This document shows positions 33,814-42,823 of a stretch of DNA of 64,000 nt, in pieces. Positions within the stretch are counted from its first letter, which is position 1; each line of letters begins with the position of its first letter. Both the position numbers and the translations under genes were made by a program. A model generated the notes under the pieces. It was not told the DNA's origin. It ran no database searches and saw nothing but the letters and a program-made list of their open reading frames with translations. Location: the NCBI GenBank assembly GCA_020026075.1, contig JAHHQZ010000001.1, positions 66,127 through 130,126 on the forward strand, written 5' to 3'. The DNA comes from Actinobacillus sp. (GTDB lineage: Bacteria; Pseudomonadota; Gammaproteobacteria; Enterobacterales; Pasteurellaceae).

Positions 33814-34293
33814 ATGATGGAAAATTTATCAGAAACTTACCAAAGCCAGTTGGTGATGTTGCGGGCGTTGTTGGGTGATGAAAGCGATGAAATTGCACGA
33901 ATGGCGAATGTGAGTGCGTTTTTGTTTGAATATTTTCCTCGCATTAACTGGGTTGGTTTTTACTTGGTGCGTGAGAATCGGCAGGGCGGTTTGGTGTTAA
34001 AGCTGGGACCGTTTCAAGGCAAAGTGGCGTGTATGACCATTGAAAAGGGAAAGGGCGTGTGTGGCACGGCGTGGCAAACCTTAACAACGCAAGTGGTGCC
34101 TGATACGCACGCTTTCGAGGGGCATATCGCCTGCGATGCCGCCTCTCGCTCGGAAATAGTGGTGCCGATTATACGTTGCGGCGACACGGAAATGTTCGCC
34201 GAGCTGGACGTGGATAGTCCAGAGCTTAACCGTTTTACCCTAGAGGACGTGCTATTTTTACAAGCCTGTGCGAAGTTGGCGGTTGCAGAATAA
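33814..34293 (+). CDS. msrC: Free methionine-(R)-sulfoxide reductase MsrC
   Basis: GAF-fold enzyme of 159 residues that reduces free Met-R-sulfoxide with thioredoxin. The three conserved cysteines are present: KVACMTIEKGKGVCGTAW (about 69 and 79) and HIACDAASRSEIVVPI (about 103). The usual LDIDSP motif appears as AELDVDSPELNRF. Start ATGATG after GGAG. Single-gene unit ended by the hairpin at 34310. Confidence 0.93.
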   Translation: MMENLSETYQSQLVMLRALLGDESDEIARMANVSAFLFEYFPRINWVGFYLVRENRQGGLVLKLGPFQGKVACMTIEKGKGVCGTAWQTLTTQVVPDTHAFEGHIACDAASRSEIVVPIIRCGDTEMFAELDVDSPELNRFTLEDVLFLQACAKLAVAE

Positions 34294-34309
34294 ACTTTAG
34301 ATAATAAAA

Positions 34310-34339
34310 AAGCGATCTTTTGATCGCTTCTTTATTTTA
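34310..34339. terminator. Terminator between msrC and the TbpB-like gene
   Basis: AAGCGATC-TTTT-GATCGCTT with A-run before and T-rich tract after; suits both convergent genes. Confidence 0.8.
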
Positions 34340-34346
34340 AGAAAGG

Positions 34347-35300
34347 CTATTTTTCTTCTTTTGCAAAATATACACCGTGAAATTTATCTCCCTTGAATGA
34401 ACCACTGATATATTGTTTGCCATTAACTTCAAATACCTTAGATTCTGAGATGTCAGCATTTGCTCCTTTAGGAATACCAAAACTTCGACCACCTTGATCA
34501 TCTTCACCAGTAGCAGTAAAGCGTAATCCGTTTACATCTCCACCAATATCAAATAATTTCTCAGTACTGTTTTTAGGATTAGACACAAATCCATTCGCCT
34601 TACCATTCTTAAATTCTACTGTAATATCTCCATCTTTAACAATAGTTTGTCGACTATCATTAGAAGATAAGTTTCTTGGTGAGTAAAGCACACCTTTTTT
34701 CTGTGAGAATTTACCAGTTAAATTAGCTTTATTTTTTATTTCGCCACCCTTGTTATAGTTGTAAACGAATTGAGGAACTAAATTTTTGTTCGCACCATTT
34801 TCGTTGACACGGAAGTAACCAATATACCCAGTTTTGAAATCATCCATTGGAACAAAATAATAGTTATTTCGATATGTAATGACTTCTGAACCTGATAATT
34901 TTACAGTTTCAGTACGTACCTTTTTTATACGATCACTATCTTGATATTGTGCATCAATACCTTCATAAATATCAATCGTTAACTCTAAAGAATGATCATC
35001 TTTTAATGCATTCTCATCACTGCCACGGTTTCCTTCAGAACTTTTATCATTGGTATCTCCGGGGCTGGGTTTCGATTGCGTTTGTTCAGTCTGAGTAACT
35101 GGCGGTTTCGGTTTAGCTATACTGCCATTATCTGTATTTTTTTGCTCTTTTACTTGCTCATTTATGTTCTTATTTGGATTTTGCACTTGTGGTGCTTGTG
35201 TACTTGGATTTACTTTGCGTGGAGCATCATTGCTCGAGCCACTACCACCACAAGCCGTGAGTAAAGTAATAAGGGTAAAAGTAAAAAGTTTACGCTTCAT
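34347..35300 (-). CDS. Slam-dependent TbpB-like surface lipoprotein
   Basis: The 317 residues have a lipobox LTAC (Cys at about 17) followed by GGSGSS, a Pro/Asn/Lys/Gln-rich linker (about 25-95), a beta-rich handle-like region and a C-terminal eight-strand barrel of the transferrin-binding-protein B type (FTATGEDDQGG ... ISGSFKGDKFHGVYFAKE). The family is carried across the outer membrane by Slam and displayed on the surface to bind host proteins (transferrin, haemoglobin, factor H and others). The ligand is unknown. Its SD overlaps the stop of the Slam gene 11 bp upstream. The DNA is visibly AT-richer than the neighbours. Confidence 0.85.
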   Translation of the reverse strand: MKRKLFTFTLITLLTACGGSGSSNDAPRKVNPSTQAPQVQNPNKNINEQVKEQKNTDNGSIAKPKPPVTQTEQTQSKPSPGDTNDKSSEGNRGSDENALKDDHSLELTIDIYEGIDAQYQDSDRIKKVRTETVKLSGSEVITYRNNYYFVPMDDFKTGYIGYFRVNENGANKNLVPQFVYNYNKGGEIKNKANLTGKFSQKKGVLYSPRNLSSNDSRQTIVKDGDITVEFKNGKANGFVSNPKNSTEKLFDIGGDVNGLRFTATGEDDQGGRSFGIPKGANADISESKVFEVNGKQYISGSFKGDKFHGVYFAKEEK

Positions 35301-35311
35301 AAGGTTGACTC

Positions 35312-36709
35312 CTAAAAAGATTTACTAAAATGAAGAAAAACTTGTTTCTTCGTATGGTTTTTAAAAATATCCGTGCTGTGGAATTTTTTGTATTGAAAAG
35401 TTAAACGTGGCTGAATATCTTTGAATTGCCAAGGTTTATACCAAATACTGTAATCAACGCCGAGTTCACGATCACGGCGGCGTTTGTTCATAAAATCCAC
35501 AAGGCTATGCTGGTAAATCGGTGCGTGGTAATGGCGTTGGCTGTATGAAACACTCACTGCCGAGCCAATATTGCCGATAACATAGCCTTCCACATTGCCC
35601 CAAACTCGCCATTGATGATAGCTTTCATAGGGCGTTTTGCTGATGTGGTTGCGGTTAGTTAGCCCCACATCGAACTGGATTTTCGGTAAAAAATACGACA
35701 CAAATGCACCGTAATATACGCCGTGAGCAGAGGCGTTTTCACTGTAATAATGGCGTTTTTCTAGACTCACAAAGGGGGAAATTCGCCACTGTGCCGTTGG
35801 GTAAAAATGGGCAAACAACCTTGTTCCTAAAACGCGGTAATCTTCCACTAAATGCCCTGCACCATTTTCACCACCGCCGTAATAACTTTGTTGAAAAAAT
35901 GGGCTAACGCCAAGACTAAACTTGCTGAAATTATAACCGACAGCGGGTTGAACGTGCAGATCTAATTCATCAAAATTATGCACGTTGTAGATTTTCCCTT
36001 GCGCTCGCAAACTTAGGCGAGCAAAGGCGTTTTCAAAATTTTCACCGAGAAAATCTAAGTCCATTCCACGACGTGCGCTGATCGCATAACTGGCGCCGTA
36101 GCCTTTTTGGCGTTTAGCGGTAGAAACCCAGTTGCCCGCTTGGGTGCCTGCTGGTGCAATGTTGGTTAAATTGTTATCACGCAAGTAACTTAGAGCAAAA
36201 TCATACTGCCATTTTTGTTCAGGACGTAGAAAATTTAAGTAATCCTTCGCAATATTTTGCACCGCCGTTGGCGCCACTTGGCGTACCATTTGTAGTTGTT
36301 TCGTGGCTTGAAAACGCTCACCCTTTTGCATCAATAGCTGTGCTAACTGCAACCGTGCCGCCCACAACTCTGGGTTTTGTTGCAGTAATTGCTCGTAACC
36401 TTGAATGGCTGTATTTAGATTCTGCGAGCTAGCCAATAAACTTTGCGACCAGCGCACCAACATTGGATCCGTTTGCGGTAAATTCTTATATAGGGCAAAC
36501 AAAGCGGCTACTTTTTGTGCATTGTTGGTCGTCAATACCGTTAGTAAAGCTTGTTCCACTGTACGCTGATGTGTTGCAACATTTTGTGGTGTGAGCTGAA
36601 TTTGCTGTATGCCATTAGGCTGATGAATGTTGATCAGCAACTTTTGGGCGCCCCCTTGGCTTACACCAAAGCTAAATAAAGTGGTTAAAAGAAGTTTCTG
36701 CCAAGTCAT
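35312..36709 (-). CDS. Slam, surface lipoprotein assembly modulator
   Basis: Outer-membrane translocon of 465 residues. An N-terminal signal peptide (about 1-21) is followed by a periplasmic TPR region (about 45-160, with QGYEQLLQQNPELWAARLQLAQLLMQKG) and a barrel domain of the DUF560/Slam type rich in aromatic alternation, ending with the BAM signal LHFSKSF. Slam proteins move TbpB-like lipoproteins to the cell surface. The cognate substrate is the next gene. Own promoter at 36740-36767. Other DUF560 roles (haemophilin export) concern non-lipidated substrates and fit less well. Confidence 0.88.
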   Translation of the reverse strand: MTWQKLLLTTLFSFGVSQGGAQKLLINIHQPNGIQQIQLTPQNVATHQRTVEQALLTVLTTNNAQKVAALFALYKNLPQTDPMLVRWSQSLLASSQNLNTAIQGYEQLLQQNPELWAARLQLAQLLMQKGERFQATKQLQMVRQVAPTAVQNIAKDYLNFLRPEQKWQYDFALSYLRDNNLTNIAPAGTQAGNWVSTAKRQKGYGASYAISARRGMDLDFLGENFENAFARLSLRAQGKIYNVHNFDELDLHVQPAVGYNFSKFSLGVSPFFQQSYYGGGENGAGHLVEDYRVLGTRLFAHFYPTAQWRISPFVSLEKRHYYSENASAHGVYYGAFVSYFLPKIQFDVGLTNRNHISKTPYESYHQWRVWGNVEGYVIGNIGSAVSVSYSQRHYHAPIYQHSLVDFMNKRRRDRELGVDYSIWYKPWQFKDIQPRLTFQYKKFHSTDIFKNHTKKQVFLHFSKSF

Positions 36710-36739
36710 ATTATGGTTGCCCTTGCTAAAAGTTGGCGC

Positions 36740-36767
36740 ATTATAGTTAATTTCCCAAAGTAATCAA
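36740..36767 (-). promoter_or_regulatory. Promoter of the Slam-lipoprotein operon
   Basis: On the minus strand TTGATT and TATAAT are 16 bp apart, about 30 bp before the Slam ATG. I see no convincing Fur box, so iron control is not supported by sequence. Confidence 0.6.
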
Positions 36768-36798
36768 GCAATTTCAATTGACTGGCACAGTAAATGTT

Positions 36799-36860
36799 TA
36801 GGCCGGAATTTTGATAAAAATTTTGTAAAAAAAGAAGCCCAAGAAATAACTTCTTAGGCT
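36799..36860 (-). terminator. dnaJ terminator with one dispersed motif
   Basis: On the minus strand AGCCTAAGAA-GTTAT-TTCTTGGGCT is followed by TCTTTTTTT. A single copy of the dispersed motif (36799-36813) follows directly. Confidence 0.7.
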
Positions 36861-36921
36861 AGGGGGAAATAAGATTTTAAATGACTAATAAGCGTTTTTA
36901 TGGCGTTCTTCAAACGTGTAA

Positions 36922-37842
36922 TTACGCTGAGAACTTGGCTGCTTTTGGGTAATTTTTACCTGTGTTTAAACTATCCGCAAAGGCTTGGAGCAACGCTTTT
37001 TGTTCGTCAGTAAGATCCACTGGTGTTTCAATGTTGATGTGGCAAATCAGGTTGCCCGCTGGGCGGTTGGCTGGACTAACGCCTTTGCCTGGAATGCGTA
37101 ACATTTTGCCCGTTTGTGTGCCAGCAGCGATTTTCACTTTCACTTTACCGCCTTGAATGAGTGGCACTTCTGCTGCGCCGCCGAGTGCTGCTGTCGTGGC
37201 TGGAATGCTGATTTCACAGTGTAAATCATCACCTTCACGGCGGAACATTGCGTCTGGCAAAATATTTACTTGTACATAAAGATCGCCATCTGGGCCACCA
37301 TTCTCACCAGGATAGCCTTTGCCTGCTAAGCGGTAACGTTGCCCGTCTTTCACGCCAGCAGAAATGGTTAATTTCGCTGTTGTTGCCGCTTTGCCACCGA
37401 TGCTTGGAATGCGAACTTCTTCTTTGGTTCCTTGAACGGCTTGAAGTAAGGTGATTTCGATAGGCATTTCAACATCTTGCCCACGCATCGGACGGTTACT
37501 GCGACCGCCGAATCCACCAAAGCCATCAAACCCGCCACGACCTGAGAAAAAGCTAAAAATATCGTCAAAATTCCCGCCTTGGAATCCGCCGCCAAATCCG
37601 CCAGCTCCGCCACCTTGTTCAAAGGCTTGATGACCAAATTGGTCGTAGGCTTGGCGTTTTTCTTTATCGGATAGAATTTCGTAGGCTTCGCTGATTTCTT
37701 TAAATTTTTCTTCGCTATCTTTATCCCCTTTATTGCGATCGGGGTGATATTTCATCGCTAGGCGTTTATAGGCGCGTTTAATTTCTTTTTCATCAGCCCC
37801 TTTGGATAAGCCTAGCACTTCGTAGTAATCTTTCTTAGCCAT
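36922..37842 (-). CDS. DnaJ-family chaperone lacking the zinc-finger domain
   Basis: J-domain co-chaperone of DnaK, 306 residues. The J domain is intact (KDYYEVLGLSKGADEKEIKR; YHPDRN at about 33), followed by a Gly/Phe-rich region (about 75-115) and the two client-binding beta domains (RGQDVEMPIEITLLQAVQGT onward, GDLYVQVNILPDAMFRREGDDL). The four CxxCxGxG repeats of classic DnaJ are absent: only about 11 residues (SIGGKAATTAK) stand where about 70 are expected. This is class B (CbpA-like) architecture at the dnaJ position beside dnaK. A second, classic dnaJ may exist elsewhere. Confidence 0.88.
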   Translation of the reverse strand: MAKKDYYEVLGLSKGADEKEIKRAYKRLAMKYHPDRNKGDKDSEEKFKEISEAYEILSDKEKRQAYDQFGHQAFEQGGGAGGFGGGFQGGNFDDIFSFFSGRGGFDGFGGFGGRSNRPMRGQDVEMPIEITLLQAVQGTKEEVRIPSIGGKAATTAKLTISAGVKDGQRYRLAGKGYPGENGGPDGDLYVQVNILPDAMFRREGDDLHCEISIPATTAALGGAAEVPLIQGGKVKVKIAAGTQTGKMLRIPGKGVSPANRPAGNLICHINIETPVDLTDEQKALLQAFADSLNTGKNYPKAAKFSA

Positions 37843-37905
37843 AATGTATTCTCTATTGATTATTGCCTATGCAATGAAAGGACTTGTTGTTGATTGATAA
37901 GATGA

Positions 37906-37927
37906 AAGGGCGTATTGCTACGCCCTT
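37906..37927 (-). terminator. Hairpin between dnaK and dnaJ
   Basis: A perfect 9 bp stem AAGGGCGTA/TACGCCCTT with a 4-base loop, followed on the minus strand by TTTCATCTT. Probably a partial terminator or mRNA stabiliser that sets the dnaK:dnaJ ratio. Confidence 0.6.
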
Positions 37928-37944
37928 GATATGGGAAGTTTTGA

Positions 37945-39852
37945 TTATTTTACTTCTTCAAATTCAGCATCTTCTACGTCATCGTTGCCTTTTTTACCAG
38001 CAGGTTGTGCTTGTTCAGCTTGACCTTGCTGTTGACTTGCTTGAATAAGTTTTTCTGAAACTTTTACAAGGGCTTCGATTTTCGCTTCAATGTCTGCTTT
38101 ATCTTCACCTTTAGCGGCAGTTTCCAATGCAGTTACTGCACTTTCAATGGCCGTTTTATCCGCTTCTGGAAGTTTATCGCCCACTTCGCTTAACTGTTTG
38201 CGAGTGGTGTGAACGAGGTGATCCGCTTGGTTGCGAGTTTTCACAAGTTCTTCAAATTTACGGTCAGCCTCTGCATTTTCTTCAGCATCACGTACCATTT
38301 TTTCGATATCTGCTTCACTTAAACCAGAAGATGCTTTAATGGTAATTTGTTGTTCTTTACCAGTAGATTTATCTTTGGCTGAAACGTGAATGATACCGTC
38401 AGCATCAATATCGAAGGTTACTTCAATTTGTGGCACGCCACGTGGTGCTGGTTGAATACCTTCTAAGTTAAATTGACCAAGCGATTTATTCGCTGAGGCT
38501 TGTTTACGTTCACCTTGTAACACGTGAATGGTTACTGCGCTTTGGTTATCTTCCGCTGTGGAGAATACTTGTGATTTTTTGGTCGGAATCGTTGTATTTT
38601 TCTCAATTAACGGAGTCATCACGCCGCCCATTGTTTCAATACCTAATGAAAGTGGGGTAACGTCAAGCAACAATACATCATTTACATCGCCAGATAACAC
38701 ACCGCCTTGTACTGCCGCACCGATAGCAACTGCTTCGTCAGGGTTCACATCTTTACGTGGTGCTTTGCCGAAGAAGTCTTTTACTGTTTCTTGAACAAGT
38801 GGCATACGAGTTTGACCACCAACTAAGATAACTTCTGTAATGTCAGAGGCTTTTAAGTCAGCATCGTCTAAGGCTTTTTGTACAGGTTTTAAGGTATCTT
38901 TTACTAAATCTTCAACGAGTGATTCTAATTTTGCACGTGTTAATTTAATGTTTAGATGTTTAGGACCTGTTGCATCCGCAGTGATGTATGGAAGATTCAC
39001 ATCAGTTTGTTGAGCAGAAGAAAGTTCAATTTTTGCTTTTTCTGCTGCTTCTTTTAAACGTTGCATTGCTAATGGATCATTGCGTAAATCCATTCCTGAT
39101 TCTTTTTTGAATTCATCTACTAAGTAGTTGATGATACGGTTATCGAAGTCTTCACCACCTAAGTGAGTATCACCGTTCGTTGCTAATACTTCAAAGGTTT
39201 TTTCGCCACTCACTTCATCAATCTCAATGATAGAGAAGTCGAATGTACCACCACCTAAGTCGTAAACGGCGATAGTTTGGTTGTCTTTACCTTTATCTAA
39301 ACCGTAAGCTAATGCCGCTGCTGTTGGTTCGTTGATGATACGTTTTACATCTAAACCTGCGATACGACCTGCGTCTTTCGTTGCTTGGCGTTGAGCATCG
39401 TTAAAGTAAGCTGGTACGGTGATTACCGCTTCTGTTACTTCTTCACCTAAAAATTCTTCCGCAGTTTTTTTCATTTTTTTCAATACTTCTGCAGAAACTT
39501 GTGGTGGCGCCATTTTTTTATCTTTGCCTTCAAAGTCCACTTCAACCCAAGCATCACCATTTGGCGCTTCGATGATTTGGTAAGGCATAATGCTGATATC
39601 ACGTTGTACTTCTGGGTCTTCAAAACGACGACCGATTAAACGTTTAATTGCAAATAATGTATTTTTTGGGTTTGTTACTGCTTGGCGTTTAGCAGGTTGA
39701 CCTACTAAAATTTCGCCATCTTTGGTGTAAGCCACAACGGATGGGGTTGTGCGATCGCCTTCTGCGTTTTCAATTACACGAGGTTTGTCGCCGTCCATTA
39801 CAGCAACACAAGAGTTAGTTGTACCTAAGTCAATACCAATGATTTTAGCCAT
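37945..39852 (-). CDS. dnaK: Chaperone DnaK (Hsp70)
   Basis: ATP-driven chaperone of 635 residues. The ATPase domain shows IIGIDLGTTNSCVAVMDG (about 4-21), VITVPAYFNDAQRQATKDAG and IAVYDLGGGTFDFSIIEI; the linker DVLLLDVTPLSLGIETMGG leads into the substrate domain and a Gln/Glu-rich C-terminal lid ending DDVEDAEFEEVK. Normal length. Two sigma-32 type promoters lie upstream. dnaJ-like gene follows. Confidence 0.98.
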   Translation of the reverse strand: MAKIIGIDLGTTNSCVAVMDGDKPRVIENAEGDRTTPSVVAYTKDGEILVGQPAKRQAVTNPKNTLFAIKRLIGRRFEDPEVQRDISIMPYQIIEAPNGDAWVEVDFEGKDKKMAPPQVSAEVLKKMKKTAEEFLGEEVTEAVITVPAYFNDAQRQATKDAGRIAGLDVKRIINEPTAAALAYGLDKGKDNQTIAVYDLGGGTFDFSIIEIDEVSGEKTFEVLATNGDTHLGGEDFDNRIINYLVDEFKKESGMDLRNDPLAMQRLKEAAEKAKIELSSAQQTDVNLPYITADATGPKHLNIKLTRAKLESLVEDLVKDTLKPVQKALDDADLKASDITEVILVGGQTRMPLVQETVKDFFGKAPRKDVNPDEAVAIGAAVQGGVLSGDVNDVLLLDVTPLSLGIETMGGVMTPLIEKNTTIPTKKSQVFSTAEDNQSAVTIHVLQGERKQASANKSLGQFNLEGIQPAPRGVPQIEVTFDIDADGIIHVSAKDKSTGKEQQITIKASSGLSEADIEKMVRDAEENAEADRKFEELVKTRNQADHLVHTTRKQLSEVGDKLPEADKTAIESAVTALETAAKGEDKADIEAKIEALVKVSEKLIQASQQQGQAEQAQPAGKKGNDDVEDAEFEEVK

Positions 39853-39899
39853 TGTAAATTCTCCTTAATATAAATTCGTTCAATTTGTTTCGTTGCGAG

Positions 39900-40026
39900 T
39901 AAATAAGTCTGCCTTTTCGCTTTTCAAGCACTCGGAAAAAATTTTTTGATTCCCATTAAACGCCGTCAAAACAAGACTGCCTTTTCACAATGCCCCCAAA
40001 ATGTGCATAAAAATTTACATTTCAAG
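39900..40026 (-). promoter_or_regulatory. Two tandem sigma-32-type promoters of dnaK
   Basis: On the minus strand CTTGAAA (39922-39928) with CTTATTTA (39900-39907), spacer 14, and CTTGAAA (40020-40026) with CACATTTT (39998-40005), spacer 14. Both match the heat-shock -35 perfectly and the -10 (CCCCATNTA) partly. The remainder of the 314 bp dnaK-rep gap holds the motif pair at 40059 and the rep promoter region. Confidence 0.6.
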
Positions 40027-40058
40027 TCTTGGGTAAAAAAATTTACTCTCGCAAAACG

Positions 40059-40102
40059 AAGGCCGGAATATTTCCCAAAATTTTGCCAAAAATTCCAGCC
40101 TA
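40059..40102. repeat. Inward motif pair between dnaK and rep
   Basis: AAGGCCGGAATATTTCCC, AAAATTTTGCC and AAAAATTCCAGCCT form the standard 43-44 bp unit. It lies between two divergent genes, where a terminator has no obvious use; this argues for another role. Confidence 0.7.
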
Positions 40103-40166
40103 CGTTTTGGGGTATTTTTTTCTAACCGTGCTAAACTTTGCTTTTTTTATTTAACGGCAACTTTTA

Positions 40167-42209
40167 ATGAAACTTAATCCTCAACAGCAACAAGCAGTAG
40201 AAACCGTGCGGGGACCGTGCCTTGTTTTAGCAGGTGCTGGCTCGGGCAAGACGCGTGTCATTATCCAAAAAATCGCCCATTTGATTCATCAAGGCTTGTA
40301 CAAACCACACCAAATTGCGGCGGTAACTTTTACCAATAAAGCGGCGCGTGAAATGAAAGCGCGTGTGGCGCAAAGCATTGGTAAAAATGAAAGTCGTGGG
40401 CTTAGAATTTCCACGTTCCATACGCTGGGGTTTGAAATTGTCAAGGCGGAACACGCTGCGCTGGGGTTTAAAAGCCGTATGACGTTGCTTGATGATCAGG
40501 ATCAACTGGCCTTATTGAAAGCTTTGGCTACGCCGGAATTTCGCAAAAAAAATTGGCCAGAAGAAGAGGATAAAGACAAGCTACTCACCGTGCAGCGGAC
40601 GATTTCTCGCTGGAAAAACCAGCTCATTTTGCCACAAACCGCTCAACAGCACGCTAAAGGCGAATATCAATTATGGGCAAGGTTGTATGGGCAATATCAG
40701 GCACAACTGCAAGCCTACAATGCGTTGGATTTTGACGATTTAATTATGCTGCCCACGTTGCTTTTTCGCCAACAGCCGAGCATTTTGCAAAAATGGCAGG
40801 ACAAAATTCGTTATTTATTGGTGGACGAATATCAAGACACTAATACTAGCCAATATGAGCTGGTGAAATTGCTGGTGGGCGCACAAGGAAATTTCACGGT
40901 GGTGGGCGATGATGATCAGTCCATTTATGCGTGGCGAGGGGCGGAACCAAAAAATATGATGTATTTACAACGAGATTTTCCGCAGTTACAAGTGATTAAA
41001 TTGGAGCAAAATTACCGCTCAACCCAGCGAATTTTGCACTGTGCGAATATTTTGATCGCCAATAATGATCACATTTTTGAGAAAAAATTATTTTCTGCAC
41101 ACGATGATGGCGAGAAATTAAACATTATCGAGGCCAAAAATGAAGAACACGAAGTAGAGCGAATCGTGGGGGAAATTATTTCGCACCGTTTTTTAAACGA
41201 CAGCCACTATCGTGATTATGCGGTGCTGTATCGTGGTAATCATCAAGCTCGTTTGCTGGAAAAAGCGCTCATCGCCAACCGTTTGCCTTACAAAATTTCT
41301 GGCGGCACCTCGTTTTTCTCACGTGCAGAAATCAAAGATATGATGGCGTATTTGCGCTTGTTGGTAAATCCGTCAGACGATGCAGCATTTTTACGCATTA
41401 TAAACACGCCAAAACGTGGCATTGGCACAGCGACTTTGCAAACGCTCGGCAATCTCGCCCACGAAACCCAGCAAAGTTTGCTGGAAACGGTAGGGAATTT
41501 TGAGCTGGTCAACCGTTTGAAACCGAAGGCTTATCAGGATTTACAGCAATTTGCCCAATGGCTCAACGCCCTGCACCGCCGCCTACCTGCTGGCACGGAC
41601 GAAAAAGCAACCAACGATATTCTGCGAGAAATGCTACAAGGAATTGATTACGAGCCTTATCTCTATGCACAAACAAAAACGCCAAAAGTGGCAGAAATGC
41701 AGGCTCGCAACGTGGCTACGTTGTTTGAATGGGTCGAAAAAATGCTCAAAGGAAACGACTTTGCCGAGCCAATAACACTAAATCAAGCCGTTACACAATT
41801 AACCCTAAAAGATATGCTCGACCGTGATGAGAATCAAGATGAGCTGGATCAAATTCAACTAATGACTTTGCATGCCTCCAAAGGGTTGGAATTTCCTTAC
41901 GTTTATTTAATGGGAATGGAAGAAGGCATTCTGCCCCATCAAACCAGCATAGATGAAGATAATGTTGAAGAAGAACGCCGTCTAGCCTATGTGGGCATTA
42001 CTCGTGCAAAGCGAGAGCTGACCTTTACGCTGTGCCGTGAACGTTCACAATTCGGACAAAAATTCCGACCTGAGCCTAGTCGCTTTTTAGCAGAATTACC
42101 GCAAGATGATATTCAATGGGAGAAAGATAAATTGCAAAATGAGGAAACACGTATTGCGCAAGGTAATAAATATTTTGACAAAATGCGTGAAATGCTAAAT
42201 AAAAAATAA
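40167..42209 (+). CDS. rep: ATP-dependent DNA helicase Rep
   Basis: UvrD/Rep-family 3'-5' helicase, 680 residues, that clears proteins from the path of replication forks. Motifs: Q motif LNPQQQQAVET, Ia/I VLAGAGSGKTRVIIQKI (Walker A about 22-30), II LLVDEYQDTNTSQYEL, III GDDDQSIYAWRGAEP, IV EQNYRSTQRIL, V TLHASKGLEFPYVYLMGMEEG and VI EEERRLAYVGITRAKRELT. The size and HRGI-type 2B region fit Rep rather than UvrD. Two dispersed-motif copies lie inside (40530, 42057). Confidence 0.96.
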   Translation: MKLNPQQQQAVETVRGPCLVLAGAGSGKTRVIIQKIAHLIHQGLYKPHQIAAVTFTNKAAREMKARVAQSIGKNESRGLRISTFHTLGFEIVKAEHAALGFKSRMTLLDDQDQLALLKALATPEFRKKNWPEEEDKDKLLTVQRTISRWKNQLILPQTAQQHAKGEYQLWARLYGQYQAQLQAYNALDFDDLIMLPTLLFRQQPSILQKWQDKIRYLLVDEYQDTNTSQYELVKLLVGAQGNFTVVGDDDQSIYAWRGAEPKNMMYLQRDFPQLQVIKLEQNYRSTQRILHCANILIANNDHIFEKKLFSAHDDGEKLNIIEAKNEEHEVERIVGEIISHRFLNDSHYRDYAVLYRGNHQARLLEKALIANRLPYKISGGTSFFSRAEIKDMMAYLRLLVNPSDDAAFLRIINTPKRGIGTATLQTLGNLAHETQQSLLETVGNFELVNRLKPKAYQDLQQFAQWLNALHRRLPAGTDEKATNDILREMLQGIDYEPYLYAQTKTPKVAEMQARNVATLFEWVEKMLKGNDFAEPITLNQAVTQLTLKDMLDRDENQDELDQIQLMTLHASKGLEFPYVYLMGMEEGILPHQTSIDEDNVEEERRLAYVGITRAKRELTFTLCRERSQFGQKFRPEPSRFLAELPQDDIQWEKDKLQNEETRIAQGNKYFDKMREMLNKK

Positions 42210-42279
42210 TCAGTATTATTAATGTTAGGCATTCTGTGGGGATTATTTACACAAACAAATTTTTTTTCTAAAAAAGAAT

Positions 42280-42307
42280 TTGACATATTTTCGTAACACC
42301 GTATTAT
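42280..42307 (+). promoter_or_regulatory. Promoter of the tRNA-Ser/Arg/Arg unit
   Basis: Consensus TTGACA (42280-42285) and TATTAT (42302-42307) with 16 bp spacing, then a G/C-rich start region (ACGCCTCGC) typical of stringent control. Confidence 0.7.
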
Positions 42308-42326
42308 ACGCCTCGCAACCGATTGC

Positions 42327-42417
42327 GGTGAGATGGCCGAGAGGCTGAAGGCGCGCCCCTGCTAAGGGCGTATAGGGCAAAACTCTATCGAGGGTTCGAA
42401 TCCCTCTCTCACCGCCA
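42327..42417 (+). tRNA. tRNA-Ser (GCT)
   Basis: 91 nt with the long variable arm of serine tRNAs; anticodon loop CCCTGCTAAGGG; acceptor GGTGAGA/TCTCACC; CCA encoded. First of three tRNA genes in tandem. Confidence 0.96.
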
Positions 42418-42432
42418 TTTTTATTTTATCAC

Positions 42433-42509
42433 GCACCCATAGCTCAATTGGATAGAGTACTCGGCTACGAACCGAGCGGTTAGAGGTTCGACTCCTCTTG
42501 GGTGCGCCA
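42433..42509 (+). tRNA. tRNA-Arg (ACG), copy 1
   Basis: 77 nt; anticodon loop GGCTACGAACC (A34 would be edited to inosine); acceptor GCACCCA/TGGGTGC; CCA encoded. Confidence 0.96.
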
Positions 42510-42555
42510 TACTTAAAATGAAGTTTGGCTAAATGATAAAAATAAAGAAATCAAC

Positions 42556-42632
42556 GCACCCATAGCTCAATTGGATAGAGTACTCGGCTACGAACCGAGC
42601 GGTTAGAGGTTCGACTCCTCTTGGGTGCGCCA
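42556..42632 (+). tRNA. tRNA-Arg (ACG), copy 2
   Basis: Identical to the copy 47 bp upstream, so the pair arose by a recent duplication or is kept the same by gene conversion. Confidence 0.96.
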
Positions 42633-42700
42633 TTTCTCTTTATACTTATTCTACTTCCCTACATTTTTATTTTAGATTTCCTTTTTGTGTTTTATTTCTA

Positions 42701-42730
42701 TCGCCAGAATTTTCATAAAAATTCCGACCT
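42701..42730. repeat. Imperfect inward motif pair after the tRNA genes
   Basis: TCGCCAGAATTTTC (degenerate) and AAAAATTCCGACCT face each other. It may end the tRNA transcript; no other terminator is evident. Confidence 0.45.
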
Positions 42731-42823
42731 AGCAAATATTTTGATTTACCATAAAACTTGTGCAAATTTTGCGTTCAACGAGCAAGATTTTCCACTATAA
42801 TGCACGGTTTTTGGAGGTCATCA

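Noticed and set aside
36710..36780. Fur box controlling the Slam operon
   Set aside because: The region is AT-rich but does not contain a convincing GATAAT hexamer array.
42433..42632. Tandem tRNA-Arg copies as part of a mobile element
   Set aside because: Only a local duplication is visible; no integrase, direct repeats or foreign genes flank them.
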